A stretch of DNA of 64,000 nt from Deuterostichococcus epilithicus (Eukaryota > Chlorophyta > Trebouxiophyceae > Prasiolales > Stichococcaceae): assembly GCA_033439295.1 (NCBI GenBank), contig JAVTLE010000003.1, forward strand, positions 1,178,001 to 1,242,000, given 5' to 3'. The translations under genes were made by a program, and so were the position numbers. Under the pieces are notes generated by a model, which was not told the origin of the DNA, made no database searches, and saw only the letters and a program-made list of their open reading frames with translations. Positions 33,413-45,487 of this stretch are shown piece by piece (position 1 is the stretch's first letter; each line of letters begins with the position of its first letter).

Positions 33413-36400
33413 TCAAGCCAGGACCATCTTGCGGTACTTGATGCGGCTGGGGTCAACGTTGCCGTTGCGCTTCCTGAGGTCTTGTGCGTATTCACTGTAG
33501 CTGCCCTCGAAGAAGACCACCTGCATGTGGGCATATGGCGTCAGAGACACATGGTCACCTGCACCTGAGAGTTGCAGTCAGCGTGCACCAAAGGTTGCAC
33601 AGTTTGCGGACATGTGGGACTGTCACATCAGCACTGGTGTGCAGCGCGGAGCTGTGCGCACCTGCGAGTCGCCTTCGAAAGCCACGATGTGGCTGCAGAT
33701 CCTGCACAGGGCACAAGCGAAAGGCTTGTCAGCAAGAAACTTCAGTCTGTGCTGTAGTCTGCATTCAGGCGTGAGGAGCCGCGCCGGCCTGGCGGCGAGT
33801 CCCGCCATGCCAAGATGATGCACCAAAGCTCGGTGATCCCAGATTGGTCACAATGGCAGTGCACGGCCAGTGACCATGACTTGACGGGCTGAAATGAGAG
33901 CCCGCGCCTGTCCAGGAAGAAGCGGTCGTGGGAGATGCACAGCACGGTCCCTGGCCAGTCGAGGATTGCATTCTCCAGCGCCCGCAACAAATCCACATCC
34001 GCATCGTTGGTCGGCTCGTCCAGCATCAGCAGGTTGCCATTTTGCTTAAGCACCTGCTCGGCGCACAACGAAAGGTTTGCGACTGTCAGCTGTCAGTAAC
34101 GAGCTGCCGCAATGGAGTGGCGTCAATATAAAAACCCTCAGCGTCCCAGTGGCTCAGGCATGACGAAACGTATTTGACAGCAGACGGCAGCTGTGGAGTC
34201 TCTTTCTGCGGCTCAAATGTTCTTTTCAAACATGGAAAGGCTGCTAGCAGCTGTAGCCATGCTGCCACACGCTTTACGGTGCTTGATGCCGGAGGCTTCC
34301 GTGTCCCAAAACGCGCTTGCCTTTGCAAGCTGTAGCCGGTTGCGCTCGCCGCCCGAGAGCACGCCGACCTTCTTCTGTCGAAAGCAAACATGACTCATGA
34401 GCAAAGGGCGACAAGACCAAGCGTTCTACCGGAATGTCATCAGCACAGCCACGACCTCACTGTCGGCGCAGACGTCAGCGCAGCTGCGCGGTGCTGATCT
34501 GATGCCATTGTGCGATGAGAGCCAATTTCGTCCTCTACTAGGCTGAGAAGAGGAGGCTTCAGGGCTTGCCTGCTGGTCGGAGCCCCTGAAGTTGAACTGG
34601 CTGCAATAGGCGCGCAGCGAGATCTCGCGCCCATTGATGCTGATGACGTCGGCGCCACCGCCGATCTCCTCGTACACCGTCCTACGGCAGTGCAACAGTG
34701 AAAAAGCTCAACACACCGACGGACGGTTGGTGCAGAAAGCTGGTGACCTGCTGGGCTGTGAGAATCAGAGGGGCGCCAGGTCATGCGCGCAAGTCATGCG
34801 CATGTTGCGACATGCACATCTCTGGCCTGAAACATGGCTACTGCGCTCCGTGTGACTGGTGTCGTCCTTCAGCATGCCACCGCCATCACCTCCACTTGAC
34901 TGACTCTAGGGCTGAAAGGTGGCGCACTTGTCGTTGCCGAGGTCCCGGTCCTGCTCCACGTACATGGGCACCACGGTGTCGCCGACCGTCAGACTGCCGC
35001 CGTCCGGTGCCTCCCGCCCCAGCACCATTTTGAACAGCGTGGTCTTGCCCGCGCCGTTGCCGCCGATGATGCCTGCAGACGCGGCACAGGCAGGATTGGC
35101 TGGAGCATGAGACATGGGACACAGGTTTCGGCCACGGCTGGGCTTCGCTGCCTGGCTGTGACACCTCCAGCACACAGCATCAGCAGAGCTGCAGCCTGCG
35201 ACCTCGTGACATCACACACACGGGTCGAGCTTGCGAAGTAGGCAAGCTGTCTGCATAGAGGAGTGTCTTGGACATAGGACAGAGCACAGCGAATGCCGCT
35301 CACCGACGATGGCACCGGGCGGGATGGCGAAGCTGGCGCCGTCAATCAGCAGCCGGTCGCCAAAGGCCTTCTGCAGGCCCGCCACCTCCACCACATCGTT
35401 GCCCAGCCGCGGCCCCACCGGGATCTGGATGCTGTCGATGGACGCCGAGCTGCTGTTGAAGGACCTCGCCTGGGGAGCGTAGGCGCAAGGGGTTGCCGAA
35501 TGGCGCGCGGGGAAAAGGGGAGGGGGCACAGCAGGCGCGATGCGGTTCTGACACCCTGGCACCCACAGCGGCTCACGATACAGCTCAAGTGCAAGGCGGG
35601 GAATCAGCCGATCATGTGCTCCGCCAGGTCGTGATGCGACGGAAGCCCTACTTCTCACTGATTGTTGATCATCAACCTGAGCCAGCTGTGCCCCAGCCGA
35701 TGATGGGCTGACGGGGTGGAGTCTCCATGTCAATGCACGTTCCGTCCCGAGGAAGAAAGCTGCACGGGCACACAAGGGAACTGGCAGGCAGACATGCAGA
35801 ATGGCGCACCTCCTCGACGAGGTCCTCGTAGCGTCTCAGCCGCGCCTTGCCCTTCTTCTGCTGCCCCTTTGCGTTCTGCTGCATCCACTCCAGCTCCCCG
35901 GAGATCTGCCGCTGCAGCGACGCCTGCATGCGCATGACGGCCATGCAGAGTGAGCCTCGGAATGGCGGCGCATTCGTGCGACATGTCCCATGCCCACACG
36001 GGTGAGTTCGCTCACGTGAAGGCAGAGCGATGACACATAGTTTTCTGTTCCCGGCCCCACAGCAAAACAGCTGATTGCAGATGGTGTTTGCTTGCACATC
36101 TGCCGGTCTGTCCGCACCTGGCTCTTGGACTCGGCCGACAGGCGCTTGTACTTGGCCTCGAGCCATGCCGAGTAGTTGCCCTCGAAGGGGATGCCCTTGC
36201 CACGGTCCAGCTCCAGGATCCAGCCGGCCACTTGGTCGAGGAAGTACATGTTGCACAGAAAGGAAGCAGGTTTCAAAGACTCGAAGCAGAATGCATCAGA
36301 TGCAATAAGGTTGACGCCAGCACAGAGCGCGGGTGCACCTGGACATTTCCTCAGCAGCTGGGCTGGAGCCGTCACAACAGGCACCACAGCGCAAGCCCTC

Positions 36401-38550
36401 GATGCCTGGAAGTCTCAGGCTCTCAAGAGCGAGCCCGGTAGGCGATGTCGCTGGCCCTTCCCTGCATCCGCACACGCCAAGCAGCAGGGGAAAAGGAAGC
36501 AAGTACCTGTCGTGGGTGATGCCGACGACGGTGCCGGGGAAGGCATTCAACGTGCGCTCCAGCCAGGCGACGGACTCTGCGTCCAGGTGGTTGGTCGGCT
36601 CGTCCAGGAGCAGAATGTCGGGGGACTCCAGCAGCACGCGGGCGATGGCGACCCGCCGCCGCTCGCCGCCCGACAGGTGCTCCACCAGCGCGTCGCCTGT
36701 GGGGAAACGGGACACACTACCTGAGAACTTTTTGGAGAACCAACTCCATCCAGAGGCCATAATCGGTTGCAACCGAACACGCAGGGCATTTTTGGGGCTC
36801 ACCAGGCGGGTCGATGGCAGAGACTCCAATGGCTGCCAGTGCCCTCCCGCCGCGATGCACTGGTATGCCACCAGGGGTGTGGCTGACCGACACCTGTGCT
36901 GAGTCGCCGCCGAGGCTGCGGCGAAGGGACACAGAGGGAACGCACCGGGCGGGCAGCGCAGCGCATCGGTGGCGCGCTGCACGTGGCGGTCAATCTCCCA
37001 GCCATTGGCGGCGTCAATAGCCGTCTGCAGCCGGTCCATCTTTGACATGAGCGCGTCCACATCGGCGCCCTCCTCCCCCAACTCGACGCCCACCTGCAGT
37101 GGGTTCACATTCGGAGGCTTGCGTTCGGGATTGTGAGTTAGCAGCAAAAGCCCATGTGCGGGGTTGCACATTGGCGCTATAGGTTGACGTCCACCTTCAG
37201 GGTTTCACATCCGGAGGTACACACGTCCGAAGTTCAGAGGCAGCTTGCAGCATCGGCGGGACGTCTCTGCTCTGCCTTGGCTTTGCAAAGACCTGGGAGG
37301 CAGGCGTCGCTGCCTCCCGTCAGTGCAACTAGGCAAACCAGCTCGAGCAGGCCACCCAATGCCACAGGAAGACTGTTACTCTTGCGGCGCTTCGATGGCA
37401 AGCATTTGTCCACCTTTTCGAAATCGGCGACCATGTCGCGTATCTTCTGCACGCCCGGCTGAATGTTGTCGTCCACTGTTGGGCCGTCATCCAGCGGCGG
37501 CTCCTGCAGATCAATGCATATGCAGGTTGCCCAAATGGCATGAATGACGCAATTGGCTTTGAGCATGGTGAGCCGGCCTGCTGTCAGGTATGAACCCTCT
37601 TTGCACGTTCCAACAGGGGGTGCAGAGAGGAAGGAGATTTGCTGTCCTAGTTTTGACCTGTTCCAGGTGCGACACGGTGATGCCGGGCGACCGTTGCAGC
37701 TCGCCGTCAAACTCTGTGTCTTTACCGGCCAGCATCCGCATGAGCGTCGACTTTCCGGCACCTGCATGTGTGTGTGCACTCTTCACAGATGGCCGAGCTG
37801 CGTGACACACCAAGTGAATGATGCGTGAAAGATGTGCAGCCCTGCTCCAACCGCCTCAGTACTCAAGTCTGCGCACCGTTGGCGCCGAGGATTGCGATCT
37901 TTGCGCCCAGATACATCCCTGCGCAATGATGTTCCACGAATCATCTGCGCAAACGCTGGCCTGCATTCACTGGGTGCACATGGTGCCTCAGGCTGGTCTT
38001 TGCGAAACAGCATCATGCCTGGCACCGGCCGCCGCTGCAATGCTGTTTTGCAGTGGTCAAACATCGGAAAGAGAGTACGCACCAAGGCCAACCCCGTTTA
38101 GGATGGGCTTGCCCATGGGCGACACCTTTGACACCTTGTCCATAGACAGGATGATCTTCCGCGTCTCTTGCTCGTAGGCTGCCCTGCACATGCCGCCGCG
38201 TCAGATCTTAGTGACAAGATTGCAGCCCTCGCACACACTGTAGCGAATCACAAGGCGCGTTTCAGACAAAATGTGTTCTGGTCGCCGATTTGAGCCGGGA
38301 TCGGGTCTCACCCCTCCTTCACTTGGCCCGGGCTCTTGTATCTTGCTGGTGCCGAGTCGCTGCCGCCGCCCTTGCCCTTGCCACCGCCCGCCTTTTCCTT
38401 GCCGCCACCCTTGACCCGCTTCGCCGCCCTGCACCGTATAGATGCTGCCTTCTCCCTGGTCTCAGCCACTCGCTCTCTGAGCGCACCGGACAGCCTGCAT
38501 GCCATGCGGTTGCGCCATGCTGCCGACGCTGTGCCGTGCGGCTTAGACAT
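33413..38550 (-). CDS. EttA-type ABC-F ATPase, probably plastid translation factor
   Basis: Sixteen exons: 38550-38312, 38183-38083, 37918-37877, 37761-37658, 37503-37414, 37093-36946, 36696-36507, 36247-36118, 35923-35810, 35469-35304, 35072-34928, 34681-34570, 34374-34321, 34053-33908, 33701-33662, 33520-33413; 642 residues. Two ABC domains with P-loops GANGAGKS and GGNGAGKT, signatures LSGGERRR and LSGGERNR, Walker [14 protein letters not shown] and [13 protein letters not shown]. The linker ([20 protein letters not shown], then ARLRRYEDL) and the Arm region ([20 protein letters not shown]) plus [10 protein letters not shown] at the end match bacterial EttA, which gates the first elongation steps by binding the ribosomal E site. 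The added N-terminus is basic ([20 protein letters not shown]) and may be a plastid presequence. Starts at 38760 or 38667 are possible. Three introns begin with GC, and one lacks an AG end. Confidence 0.9.
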
Positions 38551-39131
38551 CACTCGATCGAAAGAGCTTGAACCGTGCACTCGAGAGCAGAGTAGCCGGA
38601 CAGCCAATACATTGCAGCCCACGATTGATGAGCAGCGCTCCGTCTCTGCACCTGACGACTCTATCATGTTGCCGGCGCCGGCTGCGACATTGATCGGCTT
38701 GGAAAGGCCGCAGAGGCGCGACAAACGCTGAAGATAAGGATATGATGTTTGTATGACCATGCAGATGCATTGCGGTGCCGTTGGCCCGCATCATTACGAA
38801 GGACAGCTATCGGAAGTTTTCACGCAAATGTCAAATGGATGTCATCCCTTGCGACAAGCGCAACACCCGAACATTGGTGATGACCACCACCACCAGAACG
38901 TTTGAACATGTCGACGATCAGGGCGCAGCGCGGCTTCTGCTATCAACTGGGTGGCATACCCGATCCGTGCCGACAGCAGGAAGCATTTGTCTGACACAAT
39001 CTGCTTCCAGGAGCGTGATCAACCATTTCAAACACTCTGATCGGCAATCAACGCCAACAGAAACGTAATGTACAGTCGTTGAGGCCGCAGCGGCCCACCA
39101 CTGCAACGACGCTCGGAACCCATGCCGATTG
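38551..39131. other. Intergenic, 5' of EttA and 3' of VPS37A
   Basis: 581 bp. The first 210 bp are open in frame with EttA on the minus strand, so they may be extra N-terminal coding sequence or 5' UTR. The rest shows no gene. Confidence 0.4.
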
Positions 39132-41381
39132 TCACAGCAACGTCTGTTCGGCGGCCTGGCGCTTGATGTCCCGCATGTGATATAGCTGCCGCAGCTTGAG
39201 GTGCTGCTGCTGGAAGGCCTCCACGCCGAGGTCGCCGGCCACCAGCTTCTCATACAGGGCGTCCGCCTCCTCGTCGAGCACCTCCGCCGCCGCCGCGAGC
39301 GAGGCAATGAGCTTTTGCGGCGCGATCTTTTCCAGGACCGCCTGCTGCCTCGCCATCTTCTCGTCAAAGGATTCCTTCGCCAGAGCGTATTCGGACGACC
39401 TGTAGTTGGTTCAATCGAGAACAACGTGACGTCTCAGGCAAGCAATCTGCGACACTGTCATCGCCTGCCGCAGACTGGCCAACAGCCTCACACTCCCGCC
39501 AACGCCACAAATGCCCGAGTGATGGTTGACCAATATCTGCTGGAGCATTTGCAGCTGATCATCAGGGGCGTGTAAGCCACCATGAAGCAGGGACCAACTG
39601 GAGCAGGCAGCACCTGATGATGGCGATCTGGTTGCGCAGCTCCGCAATGTCGCCCTCCTTGGCCAGGTTGGCCGTTGCGAGGTCCGCATTGCCGAGCCGC
39701 AGCTGCCGTTGCACCGCGCCGCTGGCCGAATGCGACGCCAGCCGTTGCACCAGCTCCCTGCCCAGTCACAGGCAACAGGCTCTAACAATGTGTTCACGAC
39801 ATCTTGCTGCCCGTGTTGCAAGCAAGTGCATGTACCTACTGCTCCAGACTGCAGCACCAGTCGCTGTACAGGCGCATGGGTGCGTCAGGGAAGGGTTGCC
39901 CAGTGCATGTACCTACTGCTCCCGACTGCAGCACCAGCCGCTGTGTAAGCGCGTGGGTGCATCAGGGCAGGGTTGCGGGCACATGATGAAGGCTGCAGCG
40001 GGAAAGGCGTCGGGCCGCCAAACACTCGTAGCCTGCGAGCTTGCGAACCATGTACCTGTAGGCACGCTCGTCCACCAGCAGCAGGTGCAGCTCCTCGGCG
40101 GTCATGCCAGTCAGATCGGCAAACTCGCTGGGCACCGCTGGCTCCTGGTAGTGCTGCTGCTGCTGCGAGTCTCGCGCCTGGCCCTGCTGCGCGTGCTGCT
40201 GTCCGTGGATGCTGCCCGATGGCGACGCTCCACCTGCAGGAATGGCACCGCAGCTTCAGAAGCCAGCCGCAATGGGTTACGCAAGCTTGCGCCCGGCAAC
40301 TCTTGACAGCTTAGGCCAGCAGATGTCACTGGAGCCTATGAGTGCCAGGTGCAGCAAAGGACCGTTTCGGTCCTTGCCTCATTCAGGCAGGTTTGCTGGC
40401 AGCTGGGGCATCATATGCTGGAGGCAGCTCGCCTGAGCTGTGTTGCCGCGACGACTGCCCTGCTGCTGGCTGAGAGCCGGACAGCTCCGATAGCGCCTCC
40501 AAGACAACAGACGCCAGAGTGGACTGCGAGGGCACCCAGTGCAGCACCGACGGGAATGCAAGCCGCCCCGCAGGATCCACCCACGCATGCCGTATCGGGT
40601 GCGTGACTGAAAGGCCCGGTCGGTGCTGCAGTAAGGGGAGTGAGTGAGCAGGAATGAGTGTTGGATTGACTGCCAGCAGAGGCTGGGTGATGCATAGCAT
40701 GGAAGGAACGCATAGTTTGGCAGGAAACGCATCAACACTCCAGAGCGGTCGCACGTGCCGCTGGTCAGCTCACCTGCGGAAAGTTTGGTGGCAGGCTGAT
40801 GCGCAGCGCCGTCTGCCGGCCGTCCCGCAGGCGTAGCGAGATCTCGAAGAGGGACCTGTGAAACATCAGGTAAGGTCGTCCACCGCGATTGGGCGAACAG
40901 GCTGATCATATGGAATGGCGCAACCACAAGCCTGTGATATTACTCACTCGTCGCGGTTGAGGGGGTGGCAGGAAGGTATGCGGAACAGCAGCTGTGCAAT
41001 CTGCTGCTGTCGACTCCTGCACGCCATGACATGGTCGATGATTTCTCAGGTTTCCATTCAATATGGTAGTGCGCGCAGCAGATTTCCCGCGACTAGATCC
41101 GAAAGCCGCACCCTGCCAAGTCAGGAGCGTTGCTGGGGGATGATGTTCTAGGATACATGCTGCGCTGTGGTTTGCGCTTGGCTTCAGGCTCCCAGCTGTC
41201 AGCCAGTCAGTTCCGGAAACTGGATGACATTTGGAGTCAGACCAATTTTCGAAGGTCCGGCCAGCGGCGTCTCGGGCGCGCAAGGCTCTGCACAAAGGCT
41301 CACCTCTGCACTGCAAGTCTGCGACAGATAGCTCAGCGATGTGTTGCGCTTGATGCGGCTTCTTCTGCACTTCTCTGCCAT
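39132..41381 (-). CDS. VPS37A: ESCRT-I subunit VPS37A homologue (UEV-like plus Mod_r domains)
   Basis: ESCRT-I sorts ubiquitinated membrane proteins into multivesicular bodies. Seven exons (41381-41304, 41000-40948, 40855-40774, 40625-40433, 40233-40056, 39757-39614, 39399-39132) give 331 residues. The N-terminal UEV-like part has SLFEISLRLRDGRQTALRIS, LPPNFPQHRPGLSVTHPIRH and AWVDPAGRLAFPSVLHWV, matching VPS37A. A Gln/His-rich linker leads to the Mod_r helices: FADLTGMTAEELHLLLVDER, LRLGNADLATANLAKEGDIA, ELRNQIAIIR and a long terminal helix. The UEV-like part appears to lack a catalytic Cys. The start at 41381 (MAEKCRRSRIKRNTS) is the only in-frame ATG before the UEV-like block. The intron donor after 40433 is GC. 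Confidence 0.85.
39836..39969. repeat. Tandem duplication, two 67-bp copies, inside a VPS37A intron
   Basis: Copy one begins at 39836 and copy two at 39903. Both open with gtgcatgtacctactgctcc and run through a shared ctgcagcaccag core, with about ten differences. The repeat lies wholly in the intron 39758-40055. Confidence 0.8.
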
Positions 41382-41598
41382 GACGTGAGCTTCGGGTTTA
41401 GCGCTTGTTGCATGGCTGGCAGTCAGTCCGCCAGCCCACGATCACGATCAATCGGATCCTCATTCCTCACTGATAACCCTTTTGTCCATTGACATTCAGT
41501 GTCGTCGTCAGTGCGCCCTCGCGCTGCGTCACGCCCGCAGATCGTTCGGCTGACAGTCCAACTCATGTGAATTTACGGTGTCTGGCACATTCAGCGTC
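41382..41598. promoter_or_regulatory. Short divergent promoter region, VPS37A / CYP51
   Basis: Only 217 bp lie between the opposite starts, the shortest divergent spacing in the window. No clear element is visible. Confidence 0.4.
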
Positions 41599-44500
41599 AT
41601 GGCGGGCGACTTCACGACATGGGGCAGCTCTATGGATCAAGCACTCTTCGGCTCGGTGGACAGCATATTCAGCAGCATGTCGAAATCCCTCTTGGCGCTC
41701 GTCGCCCTGGCATCGGTACTCGGAGTGTTGGTCTTCAGCCGCCTGGTGGTGCGGCTGCTGGCGACAAAGGCACCGCCGGTGTTCGAGGGAGTGCCCTTTA
41801 TCGGTGGCATCCTCAAGTTCATCAAGGTGCAGGCGATCACCTGGCGTGTGCACCTGTGAACTTGGCTTGATCTGGCCGAGGAGCGCGGCTTTAACGAGCG
41901 AAACGCTCCGCTTTGGGTGCAGGGGCCAATGGTACTGATGAGGCAAGGGTATGAGAAGTATGGCGAGGTGTTCACCGTGCCGGTGCTGCACAAAAACATC
42001 ACCTTCCTCATCGGGCCGCATGTCTCGCCGCACTTCTTCAAAGCGACGGATGATCAGCTCAGCCAGACAGAGGTGAGAAGCAAGTTGCTATGTAAGGAGT
42101 GGGCTACTCCAGCATTGCAGACACCGCAGCCGCTCTGACCATGGGTGGATCTCCACAGGTGTACAAATTCAATGTGCCGACATTCGGCCCGGGCGTCGTG
42201 TACGATGTGGACGTTTCGATCAGGACAGAGCAGATCCGCTTCTTCGCGGAGAGCCTCAAGACCCAGAAGCTGAAGAGCTACGTGCCGCTGTTCGTCCAGG
42301 AGGCAGAGGTGTGACTGCAGATGCAAACTGAGCAGAAGCCAGTTGCACAGCTGTCATCATCGCAGCAGCATGGGATAGACCATGCATCCACTGCTTCCAT
42401 GCTGCATTGGCCCAACTCGCAGGAGTTCTTCGCAAAGTGGGGCGAGGAGGGCACTGTCGATCTGAAGGATGAACTTTCGGAGCTCATCATCCTGACAGCC
42501 AGCCGGACACTCCTGGGTGCGTGATGTGGCTTGGCGGTCATTTTGAGATTTCCACAATCATCGTGACGTTTCAGTTCGTGATATGATAGACCTCACTACT
42601 GTGCTCTCGTTAATCCCACTGCTGCGCGTCCATGGCAGCAGTGATTCAAAGAGGGCATACAGCGACCTGAGAGTTTCGCTGACAGCACTAGAGCGAGCGT
42701 CATGTCGCTCATTGAGTGACCATCTGATAGTAGCTTCAAGACATGCTCGCATGAGCCCCAGTACCTCGAGCCGGGAAATGCCCGGCAGGCGCTGCAGCAG
42801 GCGTTTGCGCTGAATTCCATCCTCCTGTGGAGCAACTATGCCCATCGCCAAGGCATTCTGATGCTGAGCTGCTGAGTTGCGGGCAGAGCCCCTGAACCCT
42901 ACACGCTGTTCCACAGGGCGGGAGGTACGGGAGGAGATGTTTGAGGAGGTGGCGACGCTGCTGCACGACCTGGATGATGGCATGCGCCCCATCTCCGTCA
43001 TGTTCCCCTACCTGCCCACCGCGTTCCACCGCAAGCGCGACGCGTAAGGCCCCCACGCTTCTGCTTTGTTCCTGCATCTGCTGCCAGACCTATGCAGCCA
43101 GGCACACACGCAAAGGAAGCTGTGGCTGCGGATGTAATACATCTAAACATCCAAATGTGAGACCCGGCTTTCCTGTGTGCCCAAAGTAAGCCCTGCGGTT
43201 GTGCACAGTCTGACTCTCGAGTGCCTCATTCCTGATGCATCTGGGCTGTACAAACACAACTGAAACTGAAGCCTGCACGTGACCGTGCGCAGCGCGCGCA
43301 AGGAGCTGTCGCGGCTATTTGGCAAGGTCATCCAGGCGCGGCGGGCGTCGGGCGCCAAGGGCAACGACGTGCTGCAGACGTTCATCGACAGCCGCTACCG
43401 TGCGGTGTACGATGGGCGGGCGACCAACGATGAGGAGATTGCGGGCTTCCTGATTGCGACGCTGTTTGCGGGGCAGCACACCTCCTCCATCAGCTCCTCG
43501 TGGACGGGCTACCAGATGCTCGACACGAAAGTGAGCTGTGAGGTTTGAAGGGAGCTTCCCACTCTCTTTGACCCGCTGCAGACGGGTCTGCATGCAAGTT
43601 TCGACGCGGCCGGGGGCGGGCTCGGTGCACGTTTCAAGCAGCGAGTCCTGACGCACGCAACTCCGCTTGCGCTGCTACATCTGTGGTATGCGCTGGCTCA
43701 GGCACGTGATAGGCCGGCGAGGCACCATCCTGATGCAGTGCACCATCCTGCTGTTCCCTGTCAGTAGCGTGACAGTGCAGGGTTTGGAGCGTAGCCTGGG
43801 ACAGCATGCCAGAGCTTCACTTGCTGCGGCCCAGGGTGGCGTCAAGAGCACCTGTGCCGGAGACCCAACCCCAGGTGCTTTGACTGCCGCCGAGCGCAGG
43901 ACAAGAACTGGAGCGCGGCGCTGGAGGAGCAGAAGCGGGTCATCGAGCAGCATGGCGAGGAGCTCAGCATGGAGGCGCTGCAGGCGATGGACGTGCTGCA
44001 CCACAATATCCAGGTTGCTTGCCGCTGTTGTGTGATCGTGCGATCTGATCGCGTCTGGGCATGCCGCAATCGCAAAGGCTGTGCCTTCAGGTCGCCAAAA
44101 TTTGCTGGTCCGCCCGAATGTGCTGCAGTCCCATCTTTCATAGGGGCGCTTGGTGTTCTCGGGACGCCCTCGGTCCGTCACAGCTTAACCCTGCGCATTC
44201 TGATGGTCTCGCGTCACCTTGCCGACCCTGCAGGAGGCGGTGCGGATGTTTCCGCCGCTCATCATGGTCATGCGCTATGTCAAGGAGACATTTGCCGTGA
44301 CCGACTCCTCTGGGCGACAGTTTGTCATTCCCAAGGTGAGCACCCTGACTGCCGCTGGCTGCCTCGCTCTTCCCTCAGCCACACCACGACGTTTGCCTGA
44401 TCAAGCGGACATTGTGAAGACGGCCTCCCATGTGGGATGCAGCTGCATCGCGTTACACGTGTGTGCACGTGTGACCGTTTGCATGCATGTCAGGATGTCG

Positions 44501-45035
44501 GGCAAGCAGGTGCCCATCCATTGGTTCATGACGCCGAGCCGCCACTCCGCAGGGCAACATCGTGGCGGCGTCGCCGGCGTTCTCGCACCGGCTGCCGGCG
44601 GTGTTCCAGCAGCCGGACGCATTCCAGCCAGAGCGCTTTGAGCCGCCGCGGGAGGAGGACAAGGCGGTGCCTTACAGCTACATCGGTTTTGGCGGCGGCC
44701 GCCACGGCTGCCTCGGCCAGAACTTCGCCTACCTTCAGATCAAGGTGCGCTGTGGGCGGCACCCACGCCTCTTGGTAACCCTGTCTCAAGCGTACTGCCA
44801 GACCTCACGCATTGCTGCTAATGAGTGATGCGCCACCTCTCCACACCTCGGCATGTCTAAATGTGCAGCGATCCAGGGCATCAAAAGTGTGTTACAACGA
44901 TTGCAGGCGATCTGGAGCGTGCTGCTGCGAAATTTCGACATGGAGCTGGTGGACCCATTCCCGGAGCCGGACTACCAGTCCATGGTGGTGGGCCCGAAGT
45001 CCTGCCGCATCCGCTATCACCGCCGTAAGCTGTGA
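41599..45035 (+). CDS. CYP51: Sterol 14-alpha-demethylase, cytochrome P450 family 51
   Basis: ER-anchored P450 removing the 14-alpha methyl group of sterol precursors (obtusifoliol in plants and algae). Ten exons: 41599-41826, 41923-42072, 42159-42308, 42423-42516, 42917-43043, 43293-43530, 43900-44013, 44234-44335, 44553-44744, 44907-45035; 507 residues, all in phase. N-terminal membrane anchor (LLALVALASVLGVLVFSRLV), proline-rich APPVFEGVPFIGG, I-helix LFAGQHTSSISSSW, the ExxR pair in EAVRMFPPLIMVMRY, and the haem loop FGGGRHGCLGQNFAYLQIK with the Cys ligand. The haem loop and the YEKYGEVFTVP region are CYP51-specific. It is the usual azole target, and no substitution could be judged without an alignment. 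Confidence 0.96.
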
Positions 45036-45487
45036 ACTTCAGCTTGGGATTCAGCTCGGCTGGTATGGAGGGCCATGGCAGGCAGGCAGCGGGGACATTG
45101 GAGTGTGGCTAAGCCTTGGCGCGGCGCATTGCGCATTCAGGGTACTACAGCATTGAGAGCAGAGAGGGATCTGCAGACGAGGCTTTGTGCCTTGACATCA
45201 CGGGGGGTTCGTGAACGAGTTGTCAGGGTTGTTGAGAGCATCGAAAAGTCAAGGGAACGCCATCCCTGTTGCTCAATTCAGTACGCAACCGCACCAAATG
45301 TCTTCAGCAGTCTGTAGACGGCAAGGTCATCTCGATCAGGAATTTGGATCGGCAATTGCATATCACAGAGCCATTTGCAAGCCACTTACTGTGATACGTA
45401 AGACCCATCTCGAGTGGTGAGGGTCGTTGCCAGGCCTGACGAGCGTACTGATCGTCACTTTCACTTTGCATCCCCGGAGTGTCCAAC
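45036..45487. other. Intergenic, CYP51 to NDP kinase
   Basis: 452 bp head-to-tail spacer, expected to hold the CYP51 3' UTR and the NDP kinase promoter. No gene seen. Confidence 0.45.
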
